64,000 bases of DNA from Haloarchaeobius sp. FL176 (GTDB lineage: Archaea; Halobacteriota; Halobacteria; Halobacteriales; Natrialbaceae): assembly GCF_024609245.1 (NCBI RefSeq), contig NZ_JANJYH010000004.1, positions 353,248 through 417,247 of the forward strand, written 5' to 3'. Position numbers and translations under genes: made by a program. This document shows positions 43,807 through 52,771 of the stretch, piece after piece. The stretch's first letter is position 1. Every line of letters begins with the position of its first letter. Under the pieces are notes generated by a model that ran no database searches, was not told the DNA's origin, and worked only from the letters and a program-made list of their open reading frames with translations.

Positions 43807-46263
43807 TCAGGCCGCCTCCTCCGCGGCCGGCTCCTCCGGCTCGCCGCCACCGCCGCCCCCGCGGAGCCGCCAGGGCAGCGTGACGACGCCGAGCAGCCCC
43901 AGCCCGAGCAGGTACGCGATGGCGATGGGGACCGAGAGCACGAGCATCGTCAGGACGCCCTTCGGCGAGAACAGCGCCGCCGCGAGGAAGATGCTCACGA
44001 CGATGGGCCGCCAGAACTCGCGCATCGTCCGGTACTTCACGATGTTCCCCCAGTGGAACAGCAGCATCGTGACGATGATGTCGATGAAGATGCCGATGCC
44101 GAGGGTGGTGAAGAAGATGAGCCAGAAGAAGCTCTTCAGCCGGTAGGAGATGACCATGTTCGCCTGGATGGCGTCGGAGACCAGGTAGGAGATGATGGTC
44201 GGCGCGACGAGGAAGTAGCCGAGCACGCTCCCGATGGCGAAGCCGACGAACAGGGCGGCGCCCCAGACGAGGAACGTCGAGTTCTCGCCGGTCGAGACGA
44301 TGCCGCGCTCCTTCATCGCGGGCCAGGCGTAGTACATGAACACCGGGAGCGCGGCCGCGACGCCGAGCAGGAAGCTCACCTTCACCTCGAAGATGAGCGC
44401 CTCGACGGGATGCAGCGCGACGATGAGGCCGACCTCGCTCGGGCCGCCCATGCTGGCGACGATCTCCGAGTAGGGCTGACCGCTGGCGATGGCGCCCGGG
44501 TTGATGGGACCGCTCGACGGGGCCTGCGAGACGCCCGGCGCGACGGTCATCGCGTCCATGAGTGGCTTGCCAGCCTCGAACGCCGCGTCGAAGCCGACGG
44601 CCGCGGGGTCGCCACGGACGGCCGCCGGTACCTGGCTGATGAAGTTCCGCTTGATGTCCCCGAGGCCGCCCGTGTACAGCCAGTAGAAGCTGCCGAACAT
44701 GACGGCCATGAACAGGCCGACGACGCGGAACAGCTTCGACGTTATCGACTCGAAGATGAACATCACGTCGTAGTAGTAGCCGCCGATGTCGTCCTCGGTC
44801 GTCTCGTCCTCGGTGAACGGGTCGACCATGCCGGCGGTGGTCCGCGAGAGGAAGCCGCCCTCCTCCGCTTCGTCCTCGACCTGGTTCTGGTGGCTCTCGC
44901 GGTCCATCCCCATGCTGGTGGGGTCGGCGAGGGACTTCGCCTCCTCCTGGGGTTCGGCGGCCTCCTCGGCCTCGCTGGCCGCCTCCGCCTCGTCGAAGCG
45001 GTCGAGCACGGCCTCGGCCTTGTCGGGCTGGTCGGCGTCCATCGCCTCGCGGGCGTAGCCGACGGCCTCCTCCTCGGCCATCTCCACGAACACCTCGGGC
45101 GGGGCCACCCGGACGCCTGCGGCGTCGAGCCCCGAGATGTCGATGCTCGCGGGGTCACCCGGACGGGTGCCACCTTTCGGGACGACGGGCTGGCGAAGCA
45201 TGTGGACGGTGTAGATGACCAGTGCCGATCCCGCGAGGACGAACGCGCCCTGGAGCGCGACGACGAACAGCGAGAGCGGGTCGCTCGTCGGGAACAGGGG
45301 GCCGGGTCGGATCATCGACGGGATAGCCGGGAACAGCTGTTCGGACACGACCCGGGTCCCCTCAGTGCCAAAGAAGACAGCGGTACCGACCGCGCTCGCG
45401 ACGGCGATACCGACGAACTGGTACATCCGCTTTCTGAGCAGGTTCTGGTCGGGGGCGTCCGGCCCGGCGCCGCCCGCACGGTTCAGGTTCGTGACGACCT
45501 TCGCGAACCCGAGGCTCAGCACGTAGAGCGAGATGAGCGGGATGGCCCACATGACCTGCGTGAACGGGTCCGGCGGGGAGAACAACGCGCCGAAGAGGAA
45601 GATGACGAGGAACGCGTAGCGCCAGTTGTCGCGCCAGAACTCGTAGGAGACGAGTTCGACGTAGGAGAGCGAGGACATCGCGAGCGGGAGCTGGGCGGCG
45701 AGCCCGAACGAGAACGTGAGGAACACGATGAACTCGGTCCACATCGTGATGTCGTAGCTCGGCTTGATCGACGCGTTCACCGCGTTCGTCGCCAGGAACT
45801 CGAACATGAACGGGAAGAAGACGACGTACGCGTAGATGATGCCGAGGATGAACAGGGTAAACACCGCGCCGACGATGCCACCGATCTGCCAGCGGGACAG
45901 CGGCACCTCGGGTTGGAAGCCACGCTCGGCCAGCGTGTCCTTCGCCAAGTAGAGAAAGAGCGGCAGTGCGAGCAGCGCGCCGACGATGACCCCGATCTTG
46001 AACTGGAGCAGGATGACGTCGAACGGCGTCCGGGCGATGACGTCGAGCTGGAGGGCGATCTCCGGGGCCATCCGCTGCTTCGTGTTCTGCCGGAGGAACT
46101 CCCAGATGAACAGGCGAAGCGAGTAGATGGTTCCGAGCATCCCAACGAGGAACGCGATGAACACCTTCTGGAGATGCTTCTGGAGCGTCCGAAGCATCGC
46201 GCCGGCTGTCTCCCGCCCGCTGTTGATGCTTCGGGCGGTGTCCTCCCCGATGACGGAACTCAT
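43807..46263 (-). CDS. tatCt: Twin-arginine translocase TatCt (double TatC fusion)
   Basis: This 818-residue membrane protein comprises two TatC units. The first is at about 25-265 (LQKHLQKVFIAFLVGMLGTI, SPPDPFTQVMWAIPLISLYV). Two extra helices and a long acidic cytoplasmic linker (EAEAASEAEEAAEPQEEAKS region) follow. The second is at about 510-800 (FFWLIFFTTLGIGIFIDIIV, SPKGVLTMLVLSVPIAIAYL). This is the haloarchaeal TatCt arrangement, used because halophiles export most proteins folded through Tat. It is divergent from tatCo, 103 nt apart. Confidence 0.95.
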   Translation of the reverse strand: MSSVIGEDTARSINSGRETAGAMLRTLQKHLQKVFIAFLVGMLGTIYSLRLFIWEFLRQNTKQRMAPEIALQLDVIARTPFDVILLQFKIGVIVGALLALPLFLYLAKDTLAERGFQPEVPLSRWQIGGIVGAVFTLFILGIIYAYVVFFPFMFEFLATNAVNASIKPSYDITMWTEFIVFLTFSFGLAAQLPLAMSSLSYVELVSYEFWRDNWRYAFLVIFLFGALFSPPDPFTQVMWAIPLISLYVLSLGFAKVVTNLNRAGGAGPDAPDQNLLRKRMYQFVGIAVASAVGTAVFFGTEGTRVVSEQLFPAIPSMIRPGPLFPTSDPLSLFVVALQGAFVLAGSALVIYTVHMLRQPVVPKGGTRPGDPASIDISGLDAAGVRVAPPEVFVEMAEEEAVGYAREAMDADQPDKAEAVLDRFDEAEAASEAEEAAEPQEEAKSLADPTSMGMDRESHQNQVEDEAEEGGFLSRTTAGMVDPFTEDETTEDDIGGYYYDVMFIFESITSKLFRVVGLFMAVMFGSFYWLYTGGLGDIKRNFISQVPAAVRGDPAAVGFDAAFEAGKPLMDAMTVAPGVSQAPSSGPINPGAIASGQPYSEIVASMGGPSEVGLIVALHPVEALIFEVKVSFLLGVAAALPVFMYYAWPAMKERGIVSTGENSTFLVWGAALFVGFAIGSVLGYFLVAPTIISYLVSDAIQANMVISYRLKSFFWLIFFTTLGIGIFIDIIVTMLLFHWGNIVKYRTMREFWRPIVVSIFLAAALFSPKGVLTMLVLSVPIAIAYLLGLGLLGVVTLPWRLRGGGGGGEPEEPAAEEAA

Positions 46264-46333
46264 TCGTTGAGGTAGCTTTCCACCTCTTTCACATCAATCT
46301 TCTTCTCCGAGTCGCCGACGGGGGTAAGAAAAG

Positions 46334-46342
46334 GTCTATAAC
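46334..46342 (+). promoter_or_regulatory. TATA box of tatCo
   Basis: GTCTATAAC lies 25-33 nt before the tatCo ATG. The 103-nt gap also contains a small GAGGT/ACCTC inverted repeat near the tatCt start. Confidence 0.55.
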
Positions 46343-46366
46343 GCGCGCGGTTTCTACCTCTGGTAG

Positions 46367-48094
46367 ATGCCGGAGGATTCGGACGACAAGGGGCTCTCGA
46401 AAGACGACGAGCAGCCGCCACGTGAACCCGACCTCCCCGGTGGCGAACCCACCGGTGATCCCGTGGGCGACGAATCGCCGGAGTCGGTGGAGGAAGCCGC
46501 CGCCAGGTCGCTGTCCGATGCGACGGACGGCCCCGATTCCGCGGGCGACGAGCCCAGGGCGCCGGTAGAAGAGGAAGCCGCTAGGGCGGTGTCGGACGCG
46601 CCCGACGATACGACCGAACCGGCCGATGTCCCCGTCGAGTCCCCGGCGACTGGCGACGACATCCACATGGGGCCACACGACCCCACACCGGCCATGGACG
46701 GGCCGCCGGGAGACGTCGAAGGACCCCGCCGTGCCGACACCGACGACGGCCCCATCGCGGACGCCGACGGCGGTGAGGAGGTCCCGGTCGGCCACGCTGC
46801 CGGTGCGACTCGACCCAGCGAGGCCATCGGGGGCGACTCCGTGCCCGCGGGCGAGCCGGGCGACCCGTTCGACGAAGACGGCGAGGAGTTCGATGGGCCG
46901 CCAGACGACGAGGAGCTGCCGCTGGCGGTCCACATCGAGGAGATGGTCCGCCGGCTGGGCATCGTCCTGCTCGCGGCGGCGGCGGCGAGCGCGATCGGTA
47001 TCCCGGCGTCCGAGCAGATCATCACGACGATGTGGTACGACCTGCTGCCGGCGACCACGGAGGTAACCCGCCCGCACCTGTACTCGCCGCTCGAGTTCAT
47101 CCTGACGAAGATCAAGGTGGCGAGCCTGGCGGGTATCCTCGTCGCACTCCCGCTGTTCGTCTACGAGTCCTACCTGTTCATGCGCCCCGGGCTCTACCCC
47201 AAGGAGCGCCGCTACTACCTCGCCTCGGTCCCGGTGAGCCTCGTGCTCGCCGCCGCCGGGATGGCCTTCGCGTACTTCCTCGTCCTCCCGGCGCTGTTCG
47301 AGTACTTCCTCTACTACACGGAGGGCTCGGCGAACATCGCGTTCGCGCTCTCCGATACGTTCAATCTCATCATCACGCTGATGGCGTTCCAGGCCATCGT
47401 CTTCCAGATTCCGCTGTTCATCATGCTCGCCATCATGATGGGCATCACGACCCGGCAGTGGCTCCAGGACCGGCGGCTGCTGTTCTGGGGCGCGTTCATG
47501 GGTATCTCGTTCCTGTTCTCGCCCGACCCGACCGGCGTCGCGCCCTTTATCGTCGCCGCGTCGATGATCGGGCTGTTCGAGGGGACGCTGCTACTGCTGA
47601 AGTGGACGCGCGAGACCTCGCCCGTGCCGACGGCCGAGGAACTCGGGAACAGCCGCCCGACCGTGTACGTGCTGGCGGGGCTGGTCGGCTACGCGCTCGG
47701 GCCGTGGGCCATCCCGACTGGCTACTACGGTGACCTGCCGCCCGCGGTGACCGACACGCTGGCGATGCTCGGGCTCGGCGACGCCACGTCGCTGCTGCTC
47801 GGGGCCGCCATCGTCCTGGTGTTCGAGCTGCTCGCCTTCGCGAACAAGAACTACTACGGGAGCCTCCGGGTGTGGGACACCGTTCAGGCGACCCGCGTCC
47901 CGGTGTGGCTGGGTGCCCTCGTCGTCGGCTACCTCGGCACTCCCGACCCGCGTGCGGCCGAGCTCGTCGAGCAGGTGACGCTGACGCAGGCCGAGGCCGG
48001 TGGACTGGCTGTCGGACTCGTCGTTCTCTTCGAGGCCGGGCTGCTCGTCGCGCGGTGGCGGACCGGTGACGGCGAGGACGGCGACGACGCCTGA
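46367..48094 (+). CDS. tatCo: Twin-arginine translocase TatCo with long acidic N-terminus
   Basis: This is the single-unit TatC (575 residues). The first 180 residues are acidic, Pro/Asp/Glu-rich and probably disordered on the cytoplasmic side. The TatC core runs from about 185 (LPLAVHIEEMVRRLGIVLLA) with YLFMRPGLYPKERRYYLASV, LIITLMAFQAIVFQIPLFIM and SPDPTGVAPFIVAASMIGLF. About three more helices follow to the C-terminus. TatCo with TatA recognises RR signals such as that of the LVIVD protein in this window. Confidence 0.95.
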   Translation: MPEDSDDKGLSKDDEQPPREPDLPGGEPTGDPVGDESPESVEEAAARSLSDATDGPDSAGDEPRAPVEEEAARAVSDAPDDTTEPADVPVESPATGDDIHMGPHDPTPAMDGPPGDVEGPRRADTDDGPIADADGGEEVPVGHAAGATRPSEAIGGDSVPAGEPGDPFDEDGEEFDGPPDDEELPLAVHIEEMVRRLGIVLLAAAAASAIGIPASEQIITTMWYDLLPATTEVTRPHLYSPLEFILTKIKVASLAGILVALPLFVYESYLFMRPGLYPKERRYYLASVPVSLVLAAAGMAFAYFLVLPALFEYFLYYTEGSANIAFALSDTFNLIITLMAFQAIVFQIPLFIMLAIMMGITTRQWLQDRRLLFWGAFMGISFLFSPDPTGVAPFIVAASMIGLFEGTLLLLKWTRETSPVPTAEELGNSRPTVYVLAGLVGYALGPWAIPTGYYGDLPPAVTDTLAMLGLGDATSLLLGAAIVLVFELLAFANKNYYGSLRVWDTVQATRVPVWLGALVVGYLGTPDPRAAELVEQVTLTQAEAGGLAVGLVVLFEAGLLVARWRTGDGEDGDDA

Positions 48095-48148
48095 GACCGC
48101 ACGACTCCAGGCGGTACACACTTCTTCGCGTCGGTCGATTGTTCCAGT

Positions 48149-48814
48149 ATGGAGTTGGACACGGGTGATGCGACGGTGGTGCTGGCACGCCACGGCGAGA
48201 CCCAGTGGAACCGCGAGCGGCGTATCCAGGGCTGGGCACCGACCTCGTTGACCGACACGGGGCGCGAACAGGCGACTGCACTCGGGCGCCACCTCACCGA
48301 CGCCTACGACGTGGGCCGTGTGGTCGCCTCCGACCTCCGGCGGACCCGCGAGACGGCGCGGCTCGTCGCTCGGCACGTCGACTGTCCGGTCGACTACGAC
48401 CGTGACTGGCGGGAACGGAGTTTCGGGGTGTATCAGGGACTCAGTTACGAGGAGGTGTTCGAGCGACATCCCGAGTTCGCGGTCCACGAAATCGGGATCG
48501 AGGCCGCCCGGACCGAGCCCGAAGGCGGCGAGTCGTTGCTCGCGGCGCGCGAGCGGGTCCTCGACGCGTGGACCCGACTCGTCGCCGCTCTCGACGGTGG
48601 CGAGACGGTAGCGGTGGTCACCCACGGCGGGCCGCTGTACGTCCTGCTCGGCCACCTTCGCGGGCAGGACCTCGTCACCGCACTCACCGAGCACGACCAG
48701 GGCAACTGTGCGGTGTCGACGGTCCGGCTGACCGACGATGGCCCGGTCGTCGTCTGCGACGGCGACACGGACTACCGGGAGTCGGGGGCGACCGCCGCCG
48801 GAAGTTCGGAGTAG
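48149..48814 (+). CDS. Histidine phosphatase (phosphoglycerate mutase-like)
   Basis: This 221-residue member of the histidine phosphatase superfamily has the catalytic RHGETQWNRERRIQG near the N-terminus, SDLRRTRETARL, ERSFGVYQGLSYEEV, and the second catalytic His in VVTHGGPLYVL. It could be a cofactor-dependent mutase or, more likely, a phosphatase on a small substrate. Confidence 0.9.
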   Translation: MELDTGDATVVLARHGETQWNRERRIQGWAPTSLTDTGREQATALGRHLTDAYDVGRVVASDLRRTRETARLVARHVDCPVDYDRDWRERSFGVYQGLSYEEVFERHPEFAVHEIGIEAARTEPEGGESLLAARERVLDAWTRLVAALDGGETVAVVTHGGPLYVLLGHLRGQDLVTALTEHDQGNCAVSTVRLTDDGPVVVCDGDTDYRESGATAAGSSE

Positions 48815-48876
48815 GCGACTGCGGTTCGTGAGCGACTCCAGAAGGTTTACGCCCGCCGAGTGGCGCGTTCGTAGGT

Positions 48877-51486
48877 ATGTTCGAGGTGTTCGTCGTCACC
48901 AAGTGGCTCCTCGTGTTCGCCGCCCTCGCCGTCATCGGCGCCCCCCTTGCGGCGGTCGTCTTCCGCCAGTTCCCCCGTCGCGGGGCGGCGTTCGCGATCC
49001 CCGCCGCACTGCTCCCGACTGTCCTCCTCGTCTTCTGGCTCGGCCAGGCGACGTTCGGGCCCCTCACCGTGTTCGCCGGCCTCGCGGTCGTCGTCGGGGC
49101 CTCCGGGCTCGCCCTCTACCGCGGCGTCGAGCCGGACTGGCGCGGCGTCGCCGGCAGCTACGTCGTCTTCGCGCTCGGCTTCCTGTTCCTGACCGCGTTC
49201 CGCGCGTACAACGCCGGTATCACGCCCGTCGGCGGCGAGCAGTTCCTCCACTTCGGGCTGGTGAAGTCGCTGCTCCGGGCCGGTTCGCTCCCGCCGGAGG
49301 ACTTCTGGTTCGCCGGCGAGCCGCTCCGGTACTACTACGGCACGCAGCTGCAGGTCGCGATGATGGCCCTCCTCACCGACACGCCGGCTCGCTACGCGTT
49401 CAACCTCGGCATCCCCGCGTTCTACGCGATGCTGGTCGTCGCCGCGTACGGACTGGTCGGCACCGTCACCTCGCTGCGTGACCGCTCGTACCGGCTCGGC
49501 GGCGCGTTCGGCGTCTTCTTCGTCGCCATCGCGGGCGCGCTCACGACGTTCGTCCGGCTGGTCCTCGGCGCGCTCCCCATCGACACGGCTGTCGAGTACG
49601 GCCAGCCCGCGTTCGGGTTCGTCGCGCGCCGCTTCTATCTCGGCGACGACGGCATCGAGACGATGGACCAGGCGATGCGGGCAGCCGTCCAGGAGGGCGG
49701 CCACATGGACAGCTGGGGGTGGTGGTTCACCCGCTACGTCGTCCCCGGCACGCTCCAGGAGTTCCCGCTGTACTCGTTCATCAAGTCCGACCTCCACGGC
49801 CACGCGCTCGCGAACGGCTACATCCTCGTCGCCGCCGCGCTCGCGCTGGCGTACTACCTCACGCCCGCCGAGCACCGGCTCCGCAGAGTCGGCCTCGTCT
49901 ACGGCGGTATCGGCCTCATCGCGGGCGTCTTCGGCTTCATGAACACCTGGTCGCTGCCCACGGCGGTCGGGCTGGCGTGGCTGGCGATGGCCGCCGCGGA
50001 CGCGCACCCGGCGACGCTGCTGCCCGGCGAACTCGGCGAGCGGCTGCGGTTCGACCCGACGGCCGAGAGCGACGACTCGCTTCCGGAGGACGCCGAACCC
50101 GACACCACGTCCGGCGCCGCACTCGGCCGTCGGCTCGCCGCCGAGACCTGGCGCGTCGTCCTCGCCGGCGTGTTCGCGGCGCTCGTCGGCGTCGTCGGCG
50201 TCGCCCTCGCCTCGCCGTTCCTGATATTCGGGCACGTGCCGACGAACGACGGCATCGGCTTCCTCCCGCCGCGAACGGGCCTCGCGCCGTTCCTCGTCAT
50301 CTACGGCGGCATCATGGCGCTGTTCGCCGGGTTCGTGGTCTACCGGAGCTGGCCCGAGGTCCGCGCGCTGCCGACCTGGGTGTCCGCCGGTGGAGCGGTC
50401 GCCCTGCTCGTCGTCGGCGCGGTGCTCGTCCACGTCGTCGACTTCGCGGTGTTCGCGGTCGTCGGCCCCATCCTCGTCGGGATGTGGTGGCTCGTCCGCA
50501 CCGACCGCGTCGGCTTCGAGGGCGTCCTCGTCGTCGGGGGCGTCGGGCTCCTGCTCTCGTTCGAGGTGCTCCACGCCCGCGTCGCGCCGTACGACCTGCC
50601 GCGCTGGAACACGACGCTGAAAGTGGCAGTGCAGGGCTGGACGCTCGCCGCTGCCGGGGCCGGCGGCATCACCGCGCTCGTGCTCTCGGACGCGTTCGAC
50701 GTGCTCGCGAGCGACTCGACCGCCGACACCGCCGGCCCGGAGGCGAGCGACACCGCTGGCGTCGACGACGCCGGTCCGCAGACCCACGTCGACACGACGG
50801 CGACCGACGGCGGCTCCCGGGTACGGTCGTCACTCGCCACGCTCGGCATCGCGGTCCTCGCGATCGCCGTGGTCCTGACGAGCACGCCGTTCGTCGCGCT
50901 GGCGTTCGCGGACGAGGTGAAGGCACCCTACGACGAGGGTGCCCCGGCGACCGTCGACGGACTGGCGACCCACGAACGCTGGAAGGCCGAGGAGATCGAG
51001 GCCATCCACTGGCTCGACGACCGCGAGGGCCGCCCCGCCATCGTCGAACCCGTCGACAGGCCGGTGCCCGACGACCCCGAGCGCATCTACGTCGAGTACG
51101 ACTGGATCGCGCCGGCGGCGACGCTGACCGGGCTCCCGACGGTGCTCGGCTGGGACCACCAGGTCAACTACCGCGGCGGCGAGGCGTACCTCCACCGCAT
51201 GGAGCAGGTCGACGACATCTACGGGGGCACCTGGGCGAACGCCACCGCGGCGCTCCGCGAGCACGACGTGCAGTACATCTACGTCGGGCCGCGGGCCTTC
51301 GAGCTGTACGGGAGCGACCTCCGGCAGTTCCACCACCACGACGGCATCTCGGTCGCCTTCGAGAACGACAAGGTGACCATCTACGCCGTCGACCACGACG
51401 AGCTCACGGGCGACGAGGACGAGTGGCCGGCGAACGGGACGGCGCGGTGGAACGGGACCGACACGAACGCGACGGTCGCGGTCTGA
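48877..51486 (+). CDS. DUF2298 (Chlor_Arch_YYY) polytopic membrane protein
   Basis: This 869-residue protein has many hydrophobic helices, the family hallmark GEPLRYYYGTQLQVAMMALL, VGGEQFLHFGLVKSLLRAG, and a C-terminal extracellular region (YDWIAPAATLTGLPTVLGWD, VQYIYVGPRAFELYG). The topology resembles GT-C glycosyltransferases or oligosaccharyl transferases that use lipid-linked sugars. A role in surface glycosylation is only an inference. Confidence 0.88.
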   Translation: MFEVFVVTKWLLVFAALAVIGAPLAAVVFRQFPRRGAAFAIPAALLPTVLLVFWLGQATFGPLTVFAGLAVVVGASGLALYRGVEPDWRGVAGSYVVFALGFLFLTAFRAYNAGITPVGGEQFLHFGLVKSLLRAGSLPPEDFWFAGEPLRYYYGTQLQVAMMALLTDTPARYAFNLGIPAFYAMLVVAAYGLVGTVTSLRDRSYRLGGAFGVFFVAIAGALTTFVRLVLGALPIDTAVEYGQPAFGFVARRFYLGDDGIETMDQAMRAAVQEGGHMDSWGWWFTRYVVPGTLQEFPLYSFIKSDLHGHALANGYILVAAALALAYYLTPAEHRLRRVGLVYGGIGLIAGVFGFMNTWSLPTAVGLAWLAMAAADAHPATLLPGELGERLRFDPTAESDDSLPEDAEPDTTSGAALGRRLAAETWRVVLAGVFAALVGVVGVALASPFLIFGHVPTNDGIGFLPPRTGLAPFLVIYGGIMALFAGFVVYRSWPEVRALPTWVSAGGAVALLVVGAVLVHVVDFAVFAVVGPILVGMWWLVRTDRVGFEGVLVVGGVGLLLSFEVLHARVAPYDLPRWNTTLKVAVQGWTLAAAGAGGITALVLSDAFDVLASDSTADTAGPEASDTAGVDDAGPQTHVDTTATDGGSRVRSSLATLGIAVLAIAVVLTSTPFVALAFADEVKAPYDEGAPATVDGLATHERWKAEEIEAIHWLDDREGRPAIVEPVDRPVPDDPERIYVEYDWIAPAATLTGLPTVLGWDHQVNYRGGEAYLHRMEQVDDIYGGTWANATAALREHDVQYIYVGPRAFELYGSDLRQFHHHDGISVAFENDKVTIYAVDHDELTGDEDEWPANGTARWNGTDTNATVAV

Positions 51487-51487
51487 G

Positions 51488-52573
51488 CTACAGCGGGCGC
51501 TCCCCGTCGACGATTCCCTCCGCGAGCAGCGTCATGTGGTCGACGAACGGCTCGAACGCTGACTCCTCGTCGTGTTCCACCCTGTAGCGGTGCAGGTCGA
51601 CCCACACCGACGCGAGCGAGAACGCCGCGTTCGCCCGGTAGAACCGTTCGTGCTCGAACGTCCGGCCCGTTCGTTCCTCGTACCGCGCCACGAGTTCTCT
51701 TCGAGTCGGGCTGCCGGGGTCGGTGGTGAACGGCGCGAGCCCGCGCTCGTTCTGCTCGCGGAGGTCCGCGACGGTCTCCTCCTGCTCGGGGTACCGTTGC
51801 TCGATGCCGTCGAGGGGGACGGTCGGGTCGTCCGTGTCGCCCCAGCGCAACAGCAGGTAGCCGAGTTCGGTGAGCGGGTCGCCGAGCAGCGCGGTCTCCC
51901 AGTCGAGGACTGCGGTTATCTCCGGTGTCTCGTCGCCGGCGAACAGGACGTTCCCGGGGCGGAAGTCGCCGTGAACGAGCGTCGTGTCCGGATTCCCGGG
52001 CGCGTGCTCGACCAGCCACTCCCCGACGCCCCAGAGTCTGGCGAACTCGCAGCCCGTGACCTCGGCGGCCTCGTCGAGTCGGTGGAGGGCGTCCGCGACC
52101 TGCTCGCGTGGGGTGCGGTCGCCACAGAACTCCTCGAACGGCTCGGTGTCGAGCGCGTGCACGTCCGCGAGGGTGTCGACGAGTACATGGGCGAGCTGTC
52201 GGCGTGCGTCCGGATGCTGGAACCGGGCCGGCAGGTCAGAGCCCAGTGGGACCACCTCGCCGTCGAGGTGGGGGATGATGAAGAACGCGCCGTCGAGGAT
52301 CGCCGCGTCGTCGCAGTACAGCACCGGCTCCGGCGTCGCAATAGCCGTGTCGTGGAGACGTTCCATCACCCCGTACTCGTCCCCGAGTTCGTTGATGTAG
52401 CCCCGGTCACGCAGTTTATTCGGGCGACGGACGATGTACTCCTCGTCCGGGGTCGAGACCGCGAGGACGAGGTTGAGGCCGTCAGAGAGCGTTTCGACAG
52501 CCGTGATTTCGGTGTCCAGTTCTGTCGCGAGGAAGGCTTCGAGAGCCGTCGTGTCGAGGGCAGCATCGCTCAT
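51488..52573 (-). CDS. Aminoglycoside-phosphotransferase-like small-molecule kinase
   Basis: This 361-residue protein has the protein-kinase-like APH fold. It has a P-loop-like N-lobe (LSDGLNLVLAVSTPDEEYIV, RRPNK), the catalytic loop LVHGDFRPGNVLF with the catalytic Asp, and the metal-binding LDWETALLGDPLTELGYLL. Relatives phosphorylate sugars, choline-like compounds or antibiotics; some act on acyl-CoA-linked substrates. The substrate is unknown and no resistance role is implied. The ATG at 52573 begins SDAALDTTALEAF. Confidence 0.87.
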   Translation of the reverse strand: MSDAALDTTALEAFLATELDTEITAVETLSDGLNLVLAVSTPDEEYIVRRPNKLRDRGYINELGDEYGVMERLHDTAIATPEPVLYCDDAAILDGAFFIIPHLDGEVVPLGSDLPARFQHPDARRQLAHVLVDTLADVHALDTEPFEEFCGDRTPREQVADALHRLDEAAEVTGCEFARLWGVGEWLVEHAPGNPDTTLVHGDFRPGNVLFAGDETPEITAVLDWETALLGDPLTELGYLLLRWGDTDDPTVPLDGIEQRYPEQEETVADLREQNERGLAPFTTDPGSPTRRELVARYEERTGRTFEHERFYRANAAFSLASVWVDLHRYRVEHDEESAFEPFVDHMTLLAEGIVDGERPL

Positions 52574-52685
52574 TGGCGGAGCGAGCACGGGTGGTTCAAA
52601 AACACTCCCGGCGGTGTGACAAGTCGAGGCACGGGCGGGTCACACCGTCTGGAGGTCGCCGTCAGCGATGGAACGCTCGTGGCAG

Positions 52686-52771
52686 TGTCGGCGATACCGG
52701 GCTCGACGGCGGGAGCTTTTTCGCCTAGCCCCGGATAGGGGAACGCGATGGAACTGTCGGCGATACCGGGC
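52686..52771 (+). repeat. 17-bp direct repeat spanning the mutS start
   Basis: The same 17 bases (TGTCGGCGATACCGGGC) occur at 52686-52702 and 52755-52771, 69 nt apart. The second copy encodes residues 3-8 of the MutS-family protein (LSAIPG). The first, 54 nt before the ATG, encodes the same SAIPG in the same frame. Confidence 0.75.

Noticed and set aside
44053..46275. A 740-codon plus-strand frame opposite tatCt
   Set aside because: It consists of His/Arg/Asp/Glu repeats made by antisense of hydrophobic codons; tatCt is clearly the real gene.
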